From contig NZ_LT629705.1 in assembly GCF_900103875.1 (NCBI RefSeq), positions 1,192,501 to 1,256,500 on the forward strand: 64,000 bases of DNA. Direction: 5' to 3'. The notes under the pieces were generated by a model that was not told the DNA's origin, ran no database searches, and worked only from the letters and a program-made list of their open reading frames with translations. The position numbers and the translations under genes are program-made. Below are positions 37,059 through 46,264 of this stretch, one piece after another (position 1 is the stretch's first letter; the number at the start of each line of letters is the position of its first letter). The DNA comes from Pseudomonas arsenicoxydans (GTDB lineage Bacteria > Pseudomonadota > Gammaproteobacteria > Pseudomonadales > Pseudomonadaceae).

Positions 37059-38459
37059 TTAGGGCTGCGTGAATTGCGAAGCGAGTTCGCGCAGCAGCAC
37101 TTCAGCCTCAAGCACTTTGCTGACGACATCGTTGGCTTTGTCGCGGCTCAGGCCGACGCGTTCCAGCAATGCGTCGGGGATGTCTTCATCCGGACCGGAG
37201 CCAATCCCGCGGCTACGCAACAAACGCACCGCCAGGCACACGAGGTTCGGGTACTCGGCGTAGTCGCCGTCGTAGCCCGGGTCGTGCTGGAAGCGCAGCG
37301 CGGTGGCCAGTTCTTCTGGCATGTCCCAATAGCGCATCAGCCAGGAGCCGATCTGTTCGCGGCTGATGCCGAGCAGGTGTTGCTCGACGTAGCTGTGGCA
37401 CAGGTGCGGGTTGACTTCCAGGTGACGGCAGATCAGCGAGAAGTGCGGCGGGAAGACGTGGGCCAGCAGCAAGTAGCCGAAGTTGTGCAGCAGGCCGGCG
37501 AGGTAGGTCAGGCCTGCTTCCGGGCGCTGGGCGCGGGGCATGGCGCGGGTCAGGCCTTCGATGACGGCGGCGGTGTAGATCGATTGCTGCCAGTACGGCG
37601 TGGTTTGTTGCGGGTGGTCTTTGGGCAGGCTCAGGGTTTTACCCAGGGCCAGGCCCAGCGCGAGGTTGATCACCAGGTCGAAACCCAGCACGCGCACGAT
37701 GGCGTCTTCTACTGAACGAATCTTGCCCGGCGAGGCGTAGTACGGCGACGCGGCCCAGCTGACGACCTGAGCGGCCAGCGCCGGGTCGGTTTCGACGACG
37801 CCGGTGATGTCGTCGATGGTGGCGTTGGGGTCGACGCGCAGTTTGATGATTTTCTGCGCGGTCTCGGCCAGCGGCGGAATTTCGATAGTGGCTTCCAGGC
37901 GTTGCTGGATGCGTCGCGCGGTGAACGCTTGGACGGCCTGGGTGATTTCCTCGCGGTCATCGTCGGGGCGGTCGAGGTTCGGGCGGATGCTGGTCAGGTT
38001 CTCGCCGAAGTTGGCGGCGCTGGCCTTGGTCAGCATGCTCTTGAAATCTTCGCTGGTGATTTCCAGCAGCACGCCTGGCTCGCCCGAGTTGATCAGCAAC
38101 TTCGGTTCGCGCAGCAGGCATTCTTCGTACAGGCATGGCGAGCTGGTCAGCGCCGGCAGGCCGGGCAGCATGCTCAGGTTATGTTTGCCGAGCATTTTGA
38201 CCAGGCGTTCGGTGGGCACGGCAGTGAGGCGTCGGCCCGTCAGTTCGGCGAGGCGATTGAGGTCCAGCAATTGGCTTTGTGGGAACAGCACCATCAAGGC
38301 GCCGACCGCATCGTCCACCAGCACCGCCTGCACTTTGCGCGAGGCGTTGAGGCCGTGGTGATCGAGGACTTCTTCGTAGGCAATGCCCATCTTGCCCAGC
38401 AGCAACCGAATAACAGACGGAGCGTGCAGGGGTTCCGGGGCGAGGGCAGCTTCAGTCAT
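37059..38459 (-). CDS. YbaK-like plus HDOD domain protein
   Basis: 466 residues. Residues 1-160 resemble the YbaK/ProX aminoacyl-tRNA deacylase fold (SVIRLLLGKMGIAYEEVLDH, VQAVLVDDAVGALMVLFPQSQLLDLNRL). Residues 190-400 are an HDOD domain (IPPLAETAQKIIKLRVDPNATIDDITGVVETDPALAAQVVSWAASPYY, and LTYLAGLLHNFGYLLLAHVFP). HDOD proteins are signalling outputs without proven catalysis. The fusion suggests that a YbaK-like ligand-binding module controls it. It ends near a REP pair; recG is the next upstream gene on the same strand, 78 bp away. Confidence 0.85.
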   Translation of the reverse strand: MTEAALAPEPLHAPSVIRLLLGKMGIAYEEVLDHHGLNASRKVQAVLVDDAVGALMVLFPQSQLLDLNRLAELTGRRLTAVPTERLVKMLGKHNLSMLPGLPALTSSPCLYEECLLREPKLLINSGEPGVLLEITSEDFKSMLTKASAANFGENLTSIRPNLDRPDDDREEITQAVQAFTARRIQQRLEATIEIPPLAETAQKIIKLRVDPNATIDDITGVVETDPALAAQVVSWAASPYYASPGKIRSVEDAIVRVLGFDLVINLALGLALGKTLSLPKDHPQQTTPYWQQSIYTAAVIEGLTRAMPRAQRPEAGLTYLAGLLHNFGYLLLAHVFPPHFSLICRHLEVNPHLCHSYVEQHLLGISREQIGSWLMRYWDMPEELATALRFQHDPGYDGDYAEYPNLVCLAVRLLRSRGIGSGPDEDIPDALLERVGLSRDKANDVVSKVLEAEVLLRELASQFTQP

Positions 38460-38537
38460 AGTCTGTATCCGTATTCAAACAATTGCAGGAGTATAACCAG
38501 CTTGTTTAAAAGCATCGTCTACAAACTGCGACGGTGC

Positions 38538-40613
38538 TCACACTTGGCCGTATTGCTGCCCATGACGCAGCCAGCGGTCGAGCAACGGGCTGACGTGATC
38601 CGGCCAGCGCTCCAGCAACGCCTGGGCGGCGTCGCGCACGGCGGGCAGTAAATCAGCATCGCGCATCAGGTCGGCGACCTTGAATTGCAGCAGGCCGGTC
38701 TGGCGCGTGCCGAGCATTTCGCCGGGGCCGCGCAGTTCGAGGTCTTTTTCGGCGATGACAAAACCGTCGTTTGTTTCGCGCATGATACCCAGGCGTTGAC
38801 GACCGATCTGCGACAGCGGCGGATGGTAGAGCAGCACGCAATGGCTAGCGGCGCTGCCTCGACCGACACGGCCGCGCAACTGGTGCAATTGCGCAAGACC
38901 CAGACGCTCGGGGTTTTCAATGATCATCAGGCTGGCGTTCGGTACGTCGACGCCGACTTCGATCACCGTGGTGGCGACCAGCAGTTGCAGGTTGCCGGCC
39001 TTGAATTCAGCCATGACGGCGGCTTTTTCGGCGGGCTTCATGCGGCCGTGGATCAGGCCGACCTTCAACTCGCCGAGGGCGGCGGTGAGGTCTTCGTAAG
39101 TGGTTTCTGCCGCCTGGCAGGTCAGCTCTTCCGACTCTTCGATCAGCGTGCACACCCAATAGGCCTGGCGCCCTTCGGCACAGGCACCGCGCACGCGTTC
39201 GATGACTTCCACGCGCCGCGTGTCTGTGACCAGCACGGTGTTGACCGGGGTTCGGCCGGGTGGCAGTTCGTCGAGGATGGATGTGTCGAGGTCGGCGTAG
39301 GCGCTCATGGCCAGCGTCCGTGGGATCGGCGTGGCGGTCATGATCAATTGATGCGGACACATCCGCCCGCCGACGCCTTTCTGCCGTAACGCCAGACGCT
39401 GCTGCACGCCGAAGCGGTGTTGTTCGTCGATGATCGCCAGCGCGAGGTTTTTGAACTGCACTTCTTCCTGGAACAGCGCGTGCGTGCCGACCACCATCGG
39501 TGCGCCGTTGGCGATCTGTTCCAGCGCGGCCACGCGATTCTTGCCTTTGAGCTTGCCGGCCAGCCACGCGACTTCGATGCCCAGCGGTTCGAGCCAGCGC
39601 TTGAAGGTGATGAAGTGCTGTTCGGCGAGGATTTCGGTGGGCGCCATCAGCGCCACTTGGTAGCCCGCCTCGAGCGCCTGAAGCGCGGCGAGGGCGGCGA
39701 CCACGGTTTTGCCCGCGCCAACGTCGCCCTGAATCAGGCGCAGCATCGGTTCGTGCTGGCTCAGGTCGTAGGCGATTTCGTTGCCGACTCGTTGTTGAGC
39801 GCCGGTTGGCGTAAAGCCCAAGTTGGCGAGGTATTGCGCCGGCAGCCTGGTGGCTTTCGGCATCGCTGGCGCGCGCAGGGAGCGCATGCTTTCGCGCAGG
39901 CGTTGCTGGGACAATTGATGGGTCAGCAGTTCTTCGAAGGCCAAACGGTGCTGCGCCCAGTGATGACCGAGGGCAAGTTCATCGACGTCGGCATCGGCGG
40001 GCGGGTGATGCAGGTAGCGGATCGCATCGGCCAGCGGCGCGAGTTGATAGTCGCGGGCCAGTTCTGTCGGTAACCAGTCGGGCAGGCTGGTGGGGCCGAG
40101 CAGCGTCAGGGTTTGCATGCACAACTGGCGCAAGCGTTGTTGGGTCAGGCCTTCGGTGAGCGGGTAGACCGGGGTCAGGGTTTCATCCACCGGCGGCGGC
40201 TCGTCGCCGGTGATGGCGCGGTATTCCGGGTGGTAGATTTCCAGCCCTGACGCGCCGGGCCGTGCTTCGCCGTAGCAGCGAATCCGCGTGCCGCGCTTGA
40301 GGCCTTCTTTCTGGGCGTTGCTGAAATGGTAGAAGCGCAGGCTGAGCCCGCCGGTGCCGTCCTGCAGCCGAACAACCAGGCTGCGGCGTCGGCCCATGAC
40401 CACGTCGGCGCCGCTGACGGTGCCTTCGATCACGGCGTCTTGCCCCGGTCGCAAATGGCCGATCGGGACGACACGCGTGCGGTCCTGATAGCGCAGGGGC
40501 AGGTGGAACAGCACATCCTGGAGATTCTCCAGGCCGACCTTGGCCAGTTTCTCGGCCATGGCCTCGCCGACGCCCTTGAGTGCCGTTACCGACACTTGCG
40601 ACAACTCAGTCAT
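38538..40613 (-). CDS. recG: RecG ATP-dependent DNA helicase
   Basis: 691 residues, the normal RecG length. The wedge domain with OB fold is at 1-190 (VPIGHLRPGQDAVIEGTV). Helicase motifs: Walker A GDVGAGKT near 300, DEQH box (IIDEQHRFG) near 398, TATPIPRTLA, and the late LRGRVGRGSAASHC. It reverses stalled replication forks and branches recombination intermediates. It starts 6 bp after the oxyR stop, so the two form an operon as in other pseudomonads. Confidence 0.98.
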   Translation of the reverse strand: MTELSQVSVTALKGVGEAMAEKLAKVGLENLQDVLFHLPLRYQDRTRVVPIGHLRPGQDAVIEGTVSGADVVMGRRRSLVVRLQDGTGGLSLRFYHFSNAQKEGLKRGTRIRCYGEARPGASGLEIYHPEYRAITGDEPPPVDETLTPVYPLTEGLTQQRLRQLCMQTLTLLGPTSLPDWLPTELARDYQLAPLADAIRYLHHPPADADVDELALGHHWAQHRLAFEELLTHQLSQQRLRESMRSLRAPAMPKATRLPAQYLANLGFTPTGAQQRVGNEIAYDLSQHEPMLRLIQGDVGAGKTVVAALAALQALEAGYQVALMAPTEILAEQHFITFKRWLEPLGIEVAWLAGKLKGKNRVAALEQIANGAPMVVGTHALFQEEVQFKNLALAIIDEQHRFGVQQRLALRQKGVGGRMCPHQLIMTATPIPRTLAMSAYADLDTSILDELPPGRTPVNTVLVTDTRRVEVIERVRGACAEGRQAYWVCTLIEESEELTCQAAETTYEDLTAALGELKVGLIHGRMKPAEKAAVMAEFKAGNLQLLVATTVIEVGVDVPNASLMIIENPERLGLAQLHQLRGRVGRGSAASHCVLLYHPPLSQIGRQRLGIMRETNDGFVIAEKDLELRGPGEMLGTRQTGLLQFKVADLMRDADLLPAVRDAAQALLERWPDHVSPLLDRWLRHGQQYGQV

Positions 40614-40619
40614 CGCGAC

Positions 40620-41549
40620 TTACGCCGCAACCACCGGCGCGGACGGCTTGGCCACCGAGCACAGGCGAATGGAGTCAGCGAGGATTTCAATCGCCTTCGG
40701 CCGCGGGAAGCTCGCGCGCCAGGCGATGGCCACGGTGCGGAACGGCACTGGCGGCGACAGTGGGCGCACTTCAATCACGCCGGGGGCGTAGTGATGGCTG
40801 TCCACTGCCGACAGCGGCAGGATCGAAATGCCGAGGCCGGACGCAACCATGTGGCGGATGGTTTCCAGGGAGCTGGATTCCACCGTGGTGTGCTTGGCGC
40901 CGTCGTTGCCTTTGGCCAGGGTCGGGCAGGCTTCGAGCACTTGATCGCGGAAGCAGTGGCCTTCGCCGAGCAGCAGCAGGCTCTTGTCGTTGAGCAGGGC
41001 AGCGTCGATGGACTCTTTTTGCGTCCACGGGTGCTGGGCCGGCATCAGGACGTAGAACGGCTCGTCGTAGAGCTGCAGGGTCAGGACGTCGGCTTCGTTG
41101 AACGGCAGGGCGATGATGATCGCGTCCAGCTCGCCGTTGCGCAGTTTGTCGCGCAGCACGTGGGTGAAGTTTTCTTCGATGTACAACGGCATCTGCGGGG
41201 CGACCCGGTGCAGTTGCGGAATCAGGTGCGGGAACAGGTACGGGCCGACGGTGTAGATCGCGCCGACTTTCAGCGGGGCGGTCAGCTGGTTCTTGCCGGC
41301 CTGGGCCAGTTCGCGGATGCCTTGGGCTTGTTCCAGGACTTTCTGCGCCTGGGCCACGATGCCTTCGCCGACCGGGGTCAGGCGCACGGCACTCTTGCTG
41401 CGCTCGAAAATCAGCACACCGAGTTCGTCTTCAAGCTTTTTCACGCCCACCGACAGGGTCGGTTGACTGACGTGGCAACGCTCGGCCGCATGGCCAAAGT
41501 GCTGCTCTTGGGCGAGGGTAACGATGTAGCGTAATTCTGTGAGGGTCAT
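40620..41549 (-). CDS. oxyR: OxyR hydrogen-peroxide-sensing LysR-type regulator
   Basis: 309 residues. The N-terminal winged helix (HFGHAAERCHVSQPTLSVGVKKLEDELG) binds DNA. The redox pair C199 (GEGHCFRD) and C208 (EACP) is conserved at the same numbering as E. coli OxyR, so peroxide would form the regulatory disulfide. It activates catalase and alkyl hydroperoxide reductase genes and shares an operon with recG. Confidence 0.98.
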   Translation of the reverse strand: MTLTELRYIVTLAQEQHFGHAAERCHVSQPTLSVGVKKLEDELGVLIFERSKSAVRLTPVGEGIVAQAQKVLEQAQGIRELAQAGKNQLTAPLKVGAIYTVGPYLFPHLIPQLHRVAPQMPLYIEENFTHVLRDKLRNGELDAIIIALPFNEADVLTLQLYDEPFYVLMPAQHPWTQKESIDAALLNDKSLLLLGEGHCFRDQVLEACPTLAKGNDGAKHTTVESSSLETIRHMVASGLGISILPLSAVDSHHYAPGVIEVRPLSPPVPFRTVAIAWRASFPRPKAIEILADSIRLCSVAKPSAPVVAA

Positions 41550-41666
41550 AGCAAGCGTCCATGAAGTTGCGGGCCAAGCATACCGGCTGCAATCGATAGA
41601 CGCACGTTATCAGACTGGGTGTGGTGAGTGACACTGGGTAATGTCGGTTTGCCGCTGGCAGGTACG

Positions 41667-41692
41667 AAAAAGGCACCTTTCGGTGCCTTTAT
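41667..41692 (-). terminator. Terminator of the exbB-exbD-tonB operon
   Basis: AAAGGCACC (41669-41677), loop TTTC, GGTGCCTTT (41682-41690), with A and T runs on the flanks. Read on the minus strand it falls 12 bp after the tonB stop. Confidence 0.85.
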
Positions 41693-41703
41693 TGGCGTTC
41701 GCT

Positions 41704-42453
41704 TTAACGTCGACGTTTTTCCAGCGAATAAACAAACGGCGCAACGATTTCGATGGGGCCGTTTTTCAGCATGTCGGCCGGGGGCTTGGGCAGCGGCTGG
41801 GCGCGTCTGATCATTTCCAGGGTGGCCCGGTCCAGATCGGCATTGCCCGAAAGGCCCACCAGTTCGAATGACAACACATTACCTTCACCATCCACCACGA
41901 AGCGCAGACGGTTCACACCTTCCTTGCCCCGCGACTGTGCGCTGGATGGATACTTTTTGTACTTGCCCAAATGCGCAAGCAAAGTACCTTCCCAGCTGGC
42001 TTTGGCGGCCTGTTGCGCTGGCGATGGTCCCGGTGCCGGTTGGGCGGATTTCTCCGCTGGTGCTTGAGTCGGTTGCGCGTCGCTAGGCTTCTCCTCGGAC
42101 GGTTTCTCCTTCGGCGGCTCCGGATTTTTCTCCACAGGCTTGGGCGGTTGCGGCTTGGGCTTTGGTTTGACCGGTTTCGGCACGGCGATCTCGGCCTTCG
42201 GCACTTCAGCCAGTTTCGGGATCGGCAGTTCTTCCACCGGGGCCGGTGGCTGTGGCGGCGTTATGACCTTCGGTGGTGCCGGCGGTGGCGGGGCGGGCAC
42301 CGGTGCCAGCTCGACCATCATTGCCTGCGGAGGCAGCTCGACGGGTGGGCGCGCAGTCCAGTTCATCGCCAGCGCAATGGCCAGCGCATGAACGCCCAGC
42401 ACCACGGCCAGGCTCGCGCTATAACGCGTCAGCTTATGGCGCGTCGTGATCAT
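41704..42453 (-). CDS. tonB: TonB energy-transducing periplasmic protein
   Basis: 249 residues. One N-terminal membrane helix (ASLAVVLGVHALAIALAM, about 14-31, with the key His in the helix), then a long Pro/Lys-rich stretch (about 35-150) spanning the periplasm, and a C-terminal TonB domain with SAQSRGKEGVNRLRFVVDGEGNV. It uses the proton force through ExbBD to power outer-membrane siderophore receptors. The start overlaps the exbD stop (ATGA). Confidence 0.96.
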   Translation of the reverse strand: MITTRHKLTRYSASLAVVLGVHALAIALAMNWTARPPVELPPQAMMVELAPVPAPPPPAPPKVITPPQPPAPVEELPIPKLAEVPKAEIAVPKPVKPKPKPQPPKPVEKNPEPPKEKPSEEKPSDAQPTQAPAEKSAQPAPGPSPAQQAAKASWEGTLLAHLGKYKKYPSSAQSRGKEGVNRLRFVVDGEGNVLSFELVGLSGNADLDRATLEMIRRAQPLPKPPADMLKNGPIEIVAPFVYSLEKRRR

Positions 42454-42878
42454 TTCTTGACTGCCGTCTCGAGTCCGACCAAGCCCACCTTCAGGTAACC
42501 GGCGGAGCGCAGGTTGTCCATCACGCTCATGAGGTCGCCATAATCCACGCCCTTATCGGCCTGGAAGAAGATCGTCGTGTCTTTCTTGCCTTTGGTCCTG
42601 GCGTCGAGGGTGGCGCCGAGTGCTTCGGCCTTCACTTCCTCTTCGCCGAGGTACAGACGCTGGTCAGCCTTGACGCTGAGGAACACCGGTTTCTCTGGCC
42701 GCGGCGCCGGTTTGGCGCTGGAAGCCGGCAGGTCGACCTTGATGTCCACGGTGGCCAATGGCGCCGCCACCATGAAGATGATCAGCAGCACCAGCATCAC
42801 GTCGATAAATGGCGTGACGTTGATTTCGTGATTCTCGGCCAGATCGTCGTCTGCGCCTTCTTTCAAATGCAAGCCCAT
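42450..42878 (-). CDS. exbD: ExbD proton-channel subunit
   Basis: 142 residues. Cytoplasmic N-terminus, one membrane helix (INVTPFIDVMLVLLIIFMVAAP) with the essential Asp in FIDVML near 26, then a periplasmic domain. It works with ExbB to energise TonB. It begins six bases after exbB and overlaps tonB by four. Confidence 0.97.
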   Translation of the reverse strand: MGLHLKEGADDDLAENHEINVTPFIDVMLVLLIIFMVAAPLATVDIKVDLPASSAKPAPRPEKPVFLSVKADQRLYLGEEEVKAEALGATLDARTKGKKDTTIFFQADKGVDYGDLMSVMDNLRSAGYLKVGLVGLETAVKK

Positions 42879-42884
42879 GGTTGA

Positions 42885-43856
42885 TTACCCTACTTTGGCC
42901 ACATGGGGGTGCGAAGAGCGCTCGGCGGTCGGCAGATGATCGAGGTCACGGCTGACCAGCAGCAGGACTTCAGCCGAGGCATCGGACACTTGCGCCTTGT
43001 AACCGGCGATCGAGCGGGCAAAGACGTTGTAGATCACTACCGCAGGAATCGCCGCGACCAGGCCCAACGCAGTGGCCAGTAGGGCTTCGGCGATGCCGGG
43101 GGCGACGACGGCGAGGTTGGTGGTTTGGGTTTTGGCGATGCCGATGAAGCTGTTCATGATGCCCCACACCGTACCGAACAGACCCACGAATGGCGCGGTG
43201 GAACCAATGGTGGCGAGGACGCCGGTGCCGCTGCTCATGTTGCGACCGCAGGCTGCAACCAGACGCTCGAGACGGAAGGCAACACGTTCCTTGATACCCT
43301 CTTTCTCACGGCTGTTGACCGACAGGCGCATCTCTTCGAGGGCGTCATGGACCAGCAGGTTGGCGAGGGTGCCTGGCTGGGTGGCGGTCGCACTGGCTTC
43401 TCTAAGGGTGGTGGCTTTTTTCAGGTGGACGATTTCGCTGCGCAGACGACGCTTGGCGCCTATCAACTCGAAACCCTTGGCGATCCAGATGGTCCAGGTA
43501 ATGATCGAAGCGATGGCCAGGCCGATCATCACGATTTTCACGATGATGTCGGCGTTCTGATACATCCCCCACGGCGACAGGTCGTGCGCCATGCCCAGGC
43601 TGTTGTCGGCTTCAAGGGCTTCGGGAGCATCCTCGGCGTCTACTGCCTGTGCCGGGTCGGTCGCGGCTGGCGCTACGGTTGGTGCGGCGTGATCGGCGGG
43701 CGCTGGAGCAGCAGCGCTGGTGGCCGGAGTCCCAGGCGCTTGTGCATCAGCGAAAGCGGCGATGGGCGCCAGCATCAGGCTGAGCAGCAGGGCGGCCGCA
43801 ACGCTCCAGGCGCGAGGTCGTTTGGTTGGCGAAGCGGAGAATTGATTGCATGTCAT
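42885..43856 (-). CDS. exbB: ExbB proton-channel subunit
   Basis: 323 residues, longer than E. coli ExbB because of an N-terminal extension: a signal-like segment (VAAALLLSLMLAPIAAFA) and an Ala/Pro-rich linker up to ~95, as in the Pseudomonas form. Then a MotA/TolQ/ExbB core with three helices: IIVKIVMIGLAIASIITWTIW, LATIGSTAPFVGLFGTVWGIM, and GIAEALLATALGLVAAIPAVV. First gene of the exbB-exbD-tonB operon. Iron (Fur) control is expected but I see no convincing Fur box in the leader. Confidence 0.95.
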   Translation of the reverse strand: MTCNQFSASPTKRPRAWSVAAALLLSLMLAPIAAFADAQAPGTPATSAAAPAPADHAAPTVAPAATDPAQAVDAEDAPEALEADNSLGMAHDLSPWGMYQNADIIVKIVMIGLAIASIITWTIWIAKGFELIGAKRRLRSEIVHLKKATTLREASATATQPGTLANLLVHDALEEMRLSVNSREKEGIKERVAFRLERLVAACGRNMSSGTGVLATIGSTAPFVGLFGTVWGIMNSFIGIAKTQTTNLAVVAPGIAEALLATALGLVAAIPAVVIYNVFARSIAGYKAQVSDASAEVLLLVSRDLDHLPTAERSSHPHVAKVG

Positions 43857-44045
43857 GCTGGCCGGACCTGAGAGAGAAAATAGGGTAAATGTTCTTCCAG
43901 GCCTCGAGAGGCCGAGAACAAAAGTGGCGGGTATTATTGCAATTAATTCTTGTTAACAAAAGTGAAAGAGTCTCTTTTTTCCTTCATCGCTAGCCGCTCG
44001 TCCATTGCTGGCGCTAGTCTGTGGCTTTCCAAGAGGAGTTTTTTG

Positions 44046-44906
44046 ATGTCCGCGCCTTCTGTTTTGATTGCCGGCTGTGGTGATGTCGGCAGTCGTCTGG
44101 CCACGCAATTGCTGGCCTCCGGGTGGGAGGTTCATGGCCTGAGGCGTGACATCTCACGTCTGCCCAAGGGGGTCATTGGCGTTGCCGGCGACTTGTTCAA
44201 TAAGGACTGTCCCGAGACTTGGCCCATTGGTGCGGTGGATTACCTCGTGTATTGCGCGGCCGCTACCGATCACGACGAGGCCGGTTACCGCGCCGCTTAT
44301 GTCGAGGGTTTGCAACATGTGCTGGAGTGGCTGGACGATTACGGTCAGGTGCCTAATCGTCTGCTGTTTGTTTCCAGCAGCAGTGTGTATGGCCAGCAGG
44401 ATGGCGAATGGGTCGACGAGACTTCGCCGGCCGAGGCGGGGACAGGTTATTCCGGTCGCTTGATGCTGGAGGCCGAGCAAATTGCGCTCAACAGCGGCAT
44501 CCCGGCCAGCATCGTGCGCTTGACCGGCATTTACGGCCCGGGCCGCGAATGGCTGCTGACCCAGGTTCGGCGCGGTTATCGCGTGGCTGTTGATCCGCCG
44601 CTGTACGGCAATCGCATTCACGCCGATGACGCGGCGGGACTGATGGCGTTTCTGCTCGAAGCGGATCGACGCGGCGTGGCGCTGGATGACGTCTATATCG
44701 GTGTCGACGATGCGCCTGCGCCACTGGCGGAAGTGGTGGGCTGGTTGCGCGAGTATCTGGGTGTCACCGAATGGTCTGAAGATGCGAGCGTGCGCCGCAC
44801 TGGCAGCAAGCAGTGCAGTAATGCCCGGGCGAAGGCCTTGGGCTGGGCTCCGAAATATCCGAGTTATCGTGAAGGCTACGCTGCGATTATCGAAGGGCGC
44901 TGCTGA
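44046..44906 (+). CDS. NAD(P)-binding epimerase/dehydratase-like protein
   Basis: 286 residues; AAGAGGAG ahead of this ATG sets the start, though the frame is open 32 codons upstream. The Rossmann motif VLIAGCGDVGSRLA (GxGxxG) is at 7-20, followed by the SDR-extended pattern VSSSSVYGQ and RLTGIYGPGREWL. The canonical YxxxK is not obvious (YSGRLMLEAE sits in its place), so it may be an atypical SDR. Substrate unknown. It is divergent from exbB. Confidence 0.8.
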   Translation: MSAPSVLIAGCGDVGSRLATQLLASGWEVHGLRRDISRLPKGVIGVAGDLFNKDCPETWPIGAVDYLVYCAAATDHDEAGYRAAYVEGLQHVLEWLDDYGQVPNRLLFVSSSSVYGQQDGEWVDETSPAEAGTGYSGRLMLEAEQIALNSGIPASIVRLTGIYGPGREWLLTQVRRGYRVAVDPPLYGNRIHADDAAGLMAFLLEADRRGVALDDVYIGVDDAPAPLAEVVGWLREYLGVTEWSEDASVRRTGSKQCSNARAKALGWAPKYPSYREGYAAIIEGRC

Positions 44907-44927
44907 CTTCCAGCTACCCCAAACAAC

Positions 44928-45017
44928 TGTGGGAGCGAGCCTGCTCGCGATGGCGGCATAACAGTCAACGATGATGTTGAATGTTACGGCCTCATCGCGA
45001 GCAGGCTCGCTCCCACA
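44928..45017. repeat. REP pair (REPIN)
   Basis: TGTGGGAGCGAGCCTGCTCGCGAT (44928-44951) and its exact complement (44994-45017), 42 bases apart. They form a large cruciform-capable element between convergent genes. Confidence 0.9.
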
Positions 45018-45046
45018 TTGGGTTTGCGTTGACCTTTAGGGCCGGG

Positions 45047-45787
45047 TTACTGCTTTTCCAGCAACCACTTGCGCTCGCCTGGTGTGAACTGAGGCATTTC
45101 GTCTGCCTGTGCGGTGTTCACCGCCTGCAGAATTTCCATCTCCTTGCCCTTGCGCGCAAAGATCCAGGTGTTGCCCTGGCCACTGAGTTGCAGCCACATG
45201 TTGTCATTGCCGCCGCTCATCGAGGCGCAATCGCCCGCCAGGCACAAGGCATATCGATCGGCACCCGGAAGACCGGCAACCTGGCCATCGGCCTGGAACT
45301 GCACGGCACTGCCTTCGCCCGGACCGCTGACGATTTTCCAGCTGCCGCCCATGTAGGCGGTGTACAGCGCACGTTCGAAGCTCGCGCCAATCGGTGCGCC
45401 GTCCGGCACCTGAATCAGCGCACGGTCAAAGACCTGCTCCGGTTCGTTGTCGTTGGCGGCCTGGTTCAGTCGCTTGCCGTCTCGCTTGAGTTCACTCGCG
45501 GAGCTGCCATAAAAGTCGACTTTCCATCCGCCGGACTCTTCGCCCAGCAGCTTGCCTTCGACATTTTCAAAACCGTTGGTGTAGCGAGCCTGAGCGGCCT
45601 TGGTGTTGACGTTCCACTCAAGGTTCGGACCATAGGCCTGGAGCGCTTCACGCAGGGGGCCGCCTTTGGCCGCAGCGTCGATTGCCGCCTGATTGATCCA
45701 GGTGCCGCTGATATCACGATCGGCCGGATTGCTGGCACAACCGCCCAAGAACAGGGCGACCAGCGAGAGAGCTAGCGCTTTGCGCAT
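45047..45787 (-). CDS. Lipoprotein of unknown function
   Basis: 246 residues; signal peptide with lipobox LGGC (Cys at 17) then ASNPADRDISGTWINQAAID. The mature part has a 'SGTW' start and alternates short polar and hydrophobic segments as in beta-rich lipocalin-like or lysozyme-inhibitor-like proteins, but I recognise no family. Residue +2 is Ala, so it should be sorted to the outer membrane. A similar gene neighbours ridA in P. aeruginosa (from memory). Confidence 0.8.
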   Translation of the reverse strand: MRKALALSLVALFLGGCASNPADRDISGTWINQAAIDAAAKGGPLREALQAYGPNLEWNVNTKAAQARYTNGFENVEGKLLGEESGGWKVDFYGSSASELKRDGKRLNQAANDNEPEQVFDRALIQVPDGAPIGASFERALYTAYMGGSWKIVSGPGEGSAVQFQADGQVAGLPGADRYALCLAGDCASMSGGNDNMWLQLSGQGNTWIFARKGKEMEILQAVNTAQADEMPQFTPGERKWLLEKQ

Positions 45788-45858
45788 TTTGGAATCCTTT
45801 CAGAACCCTTTTTTACAAGATCGGTAGGCGCAACCTCAAAAGGCTGCGCCGTACGCAT

Positions 45859-46239
45859 TTACTCGATGACCAGAATGGCATCCATCTCGACCTGCGAACC
45901 CTTTGGCAGGGCTGCAACGCCGATGGCGGCGCGGGCAGGGTAAGGTTGGTCGAAGTATTTGCCCATGATCTCGTTGACCTTGGCGAAGTGGCTCAGGTCG
46001 GTGAGGAAGATGTTCAGTTTGACGATGTCCTTGAACGAACCGCCAGCCGCTTCGGCGACGGCTTTGAGGTTCTCGAACACCTGGACGGTCTGGGCTTCGA
46101 AGCCTTCAACCAGTTCCATGGTTTTTGGGTCCAGAGGAATCTGCCCCGACATGTAAACGGTGTTGCCAGCCTTGATCGCCTGGGAGTAAGTACCGATAGC
46201 GGCCGGGGCCTTGTCGCTGGTGATAACAGTCTTGGTCAT
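45859..46239 (-). CDS. ridA: RidA enamine/imine deaminase
   Basis: 126 residues, exact family size. The YjgF/YER057c/UK114 signature [23 protein letters not shown] is complete, with the active-site Arg in PARAA. It hydrolyses reactive 2-aminoacrylate and related enamines from PLP enzymes. It follows spoT with a 25-bp gap, likely the last gene of the rpoZ-spoT-ridA run. Confidence 0.95.
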   Translation of the reverse strand: MTKTVITSDKAPAAIGTYSQAIKAGNTVYMSGQIPLDPKTMELVEGFEAQTVQVFENLKAVAEAAGGSFKDIVKLNIFLTDLSHFAKVNEIMGKYFDQPYPARAAIGVAALPKGSQVEMDAILVIE

Positions 46240-46264
46240 GAATGACTCCTTGTAATAGGTTGGC

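Noticed and set aside
41667..41692. Hairpin considered as an oxyR-linked OxyR operator
   Set aside because: It has the perfect stem and A/T runs of a terminator and falls right after the tonB stop, downstream of that operon.
43931..43949. AT-rich palindromic-looking stretch upstream of exbB, considered as a Fur box
   Set aside because: Position-by-position match to GATAATGATAATCATTATC is poor on both strands; only general AT-richness supports it.
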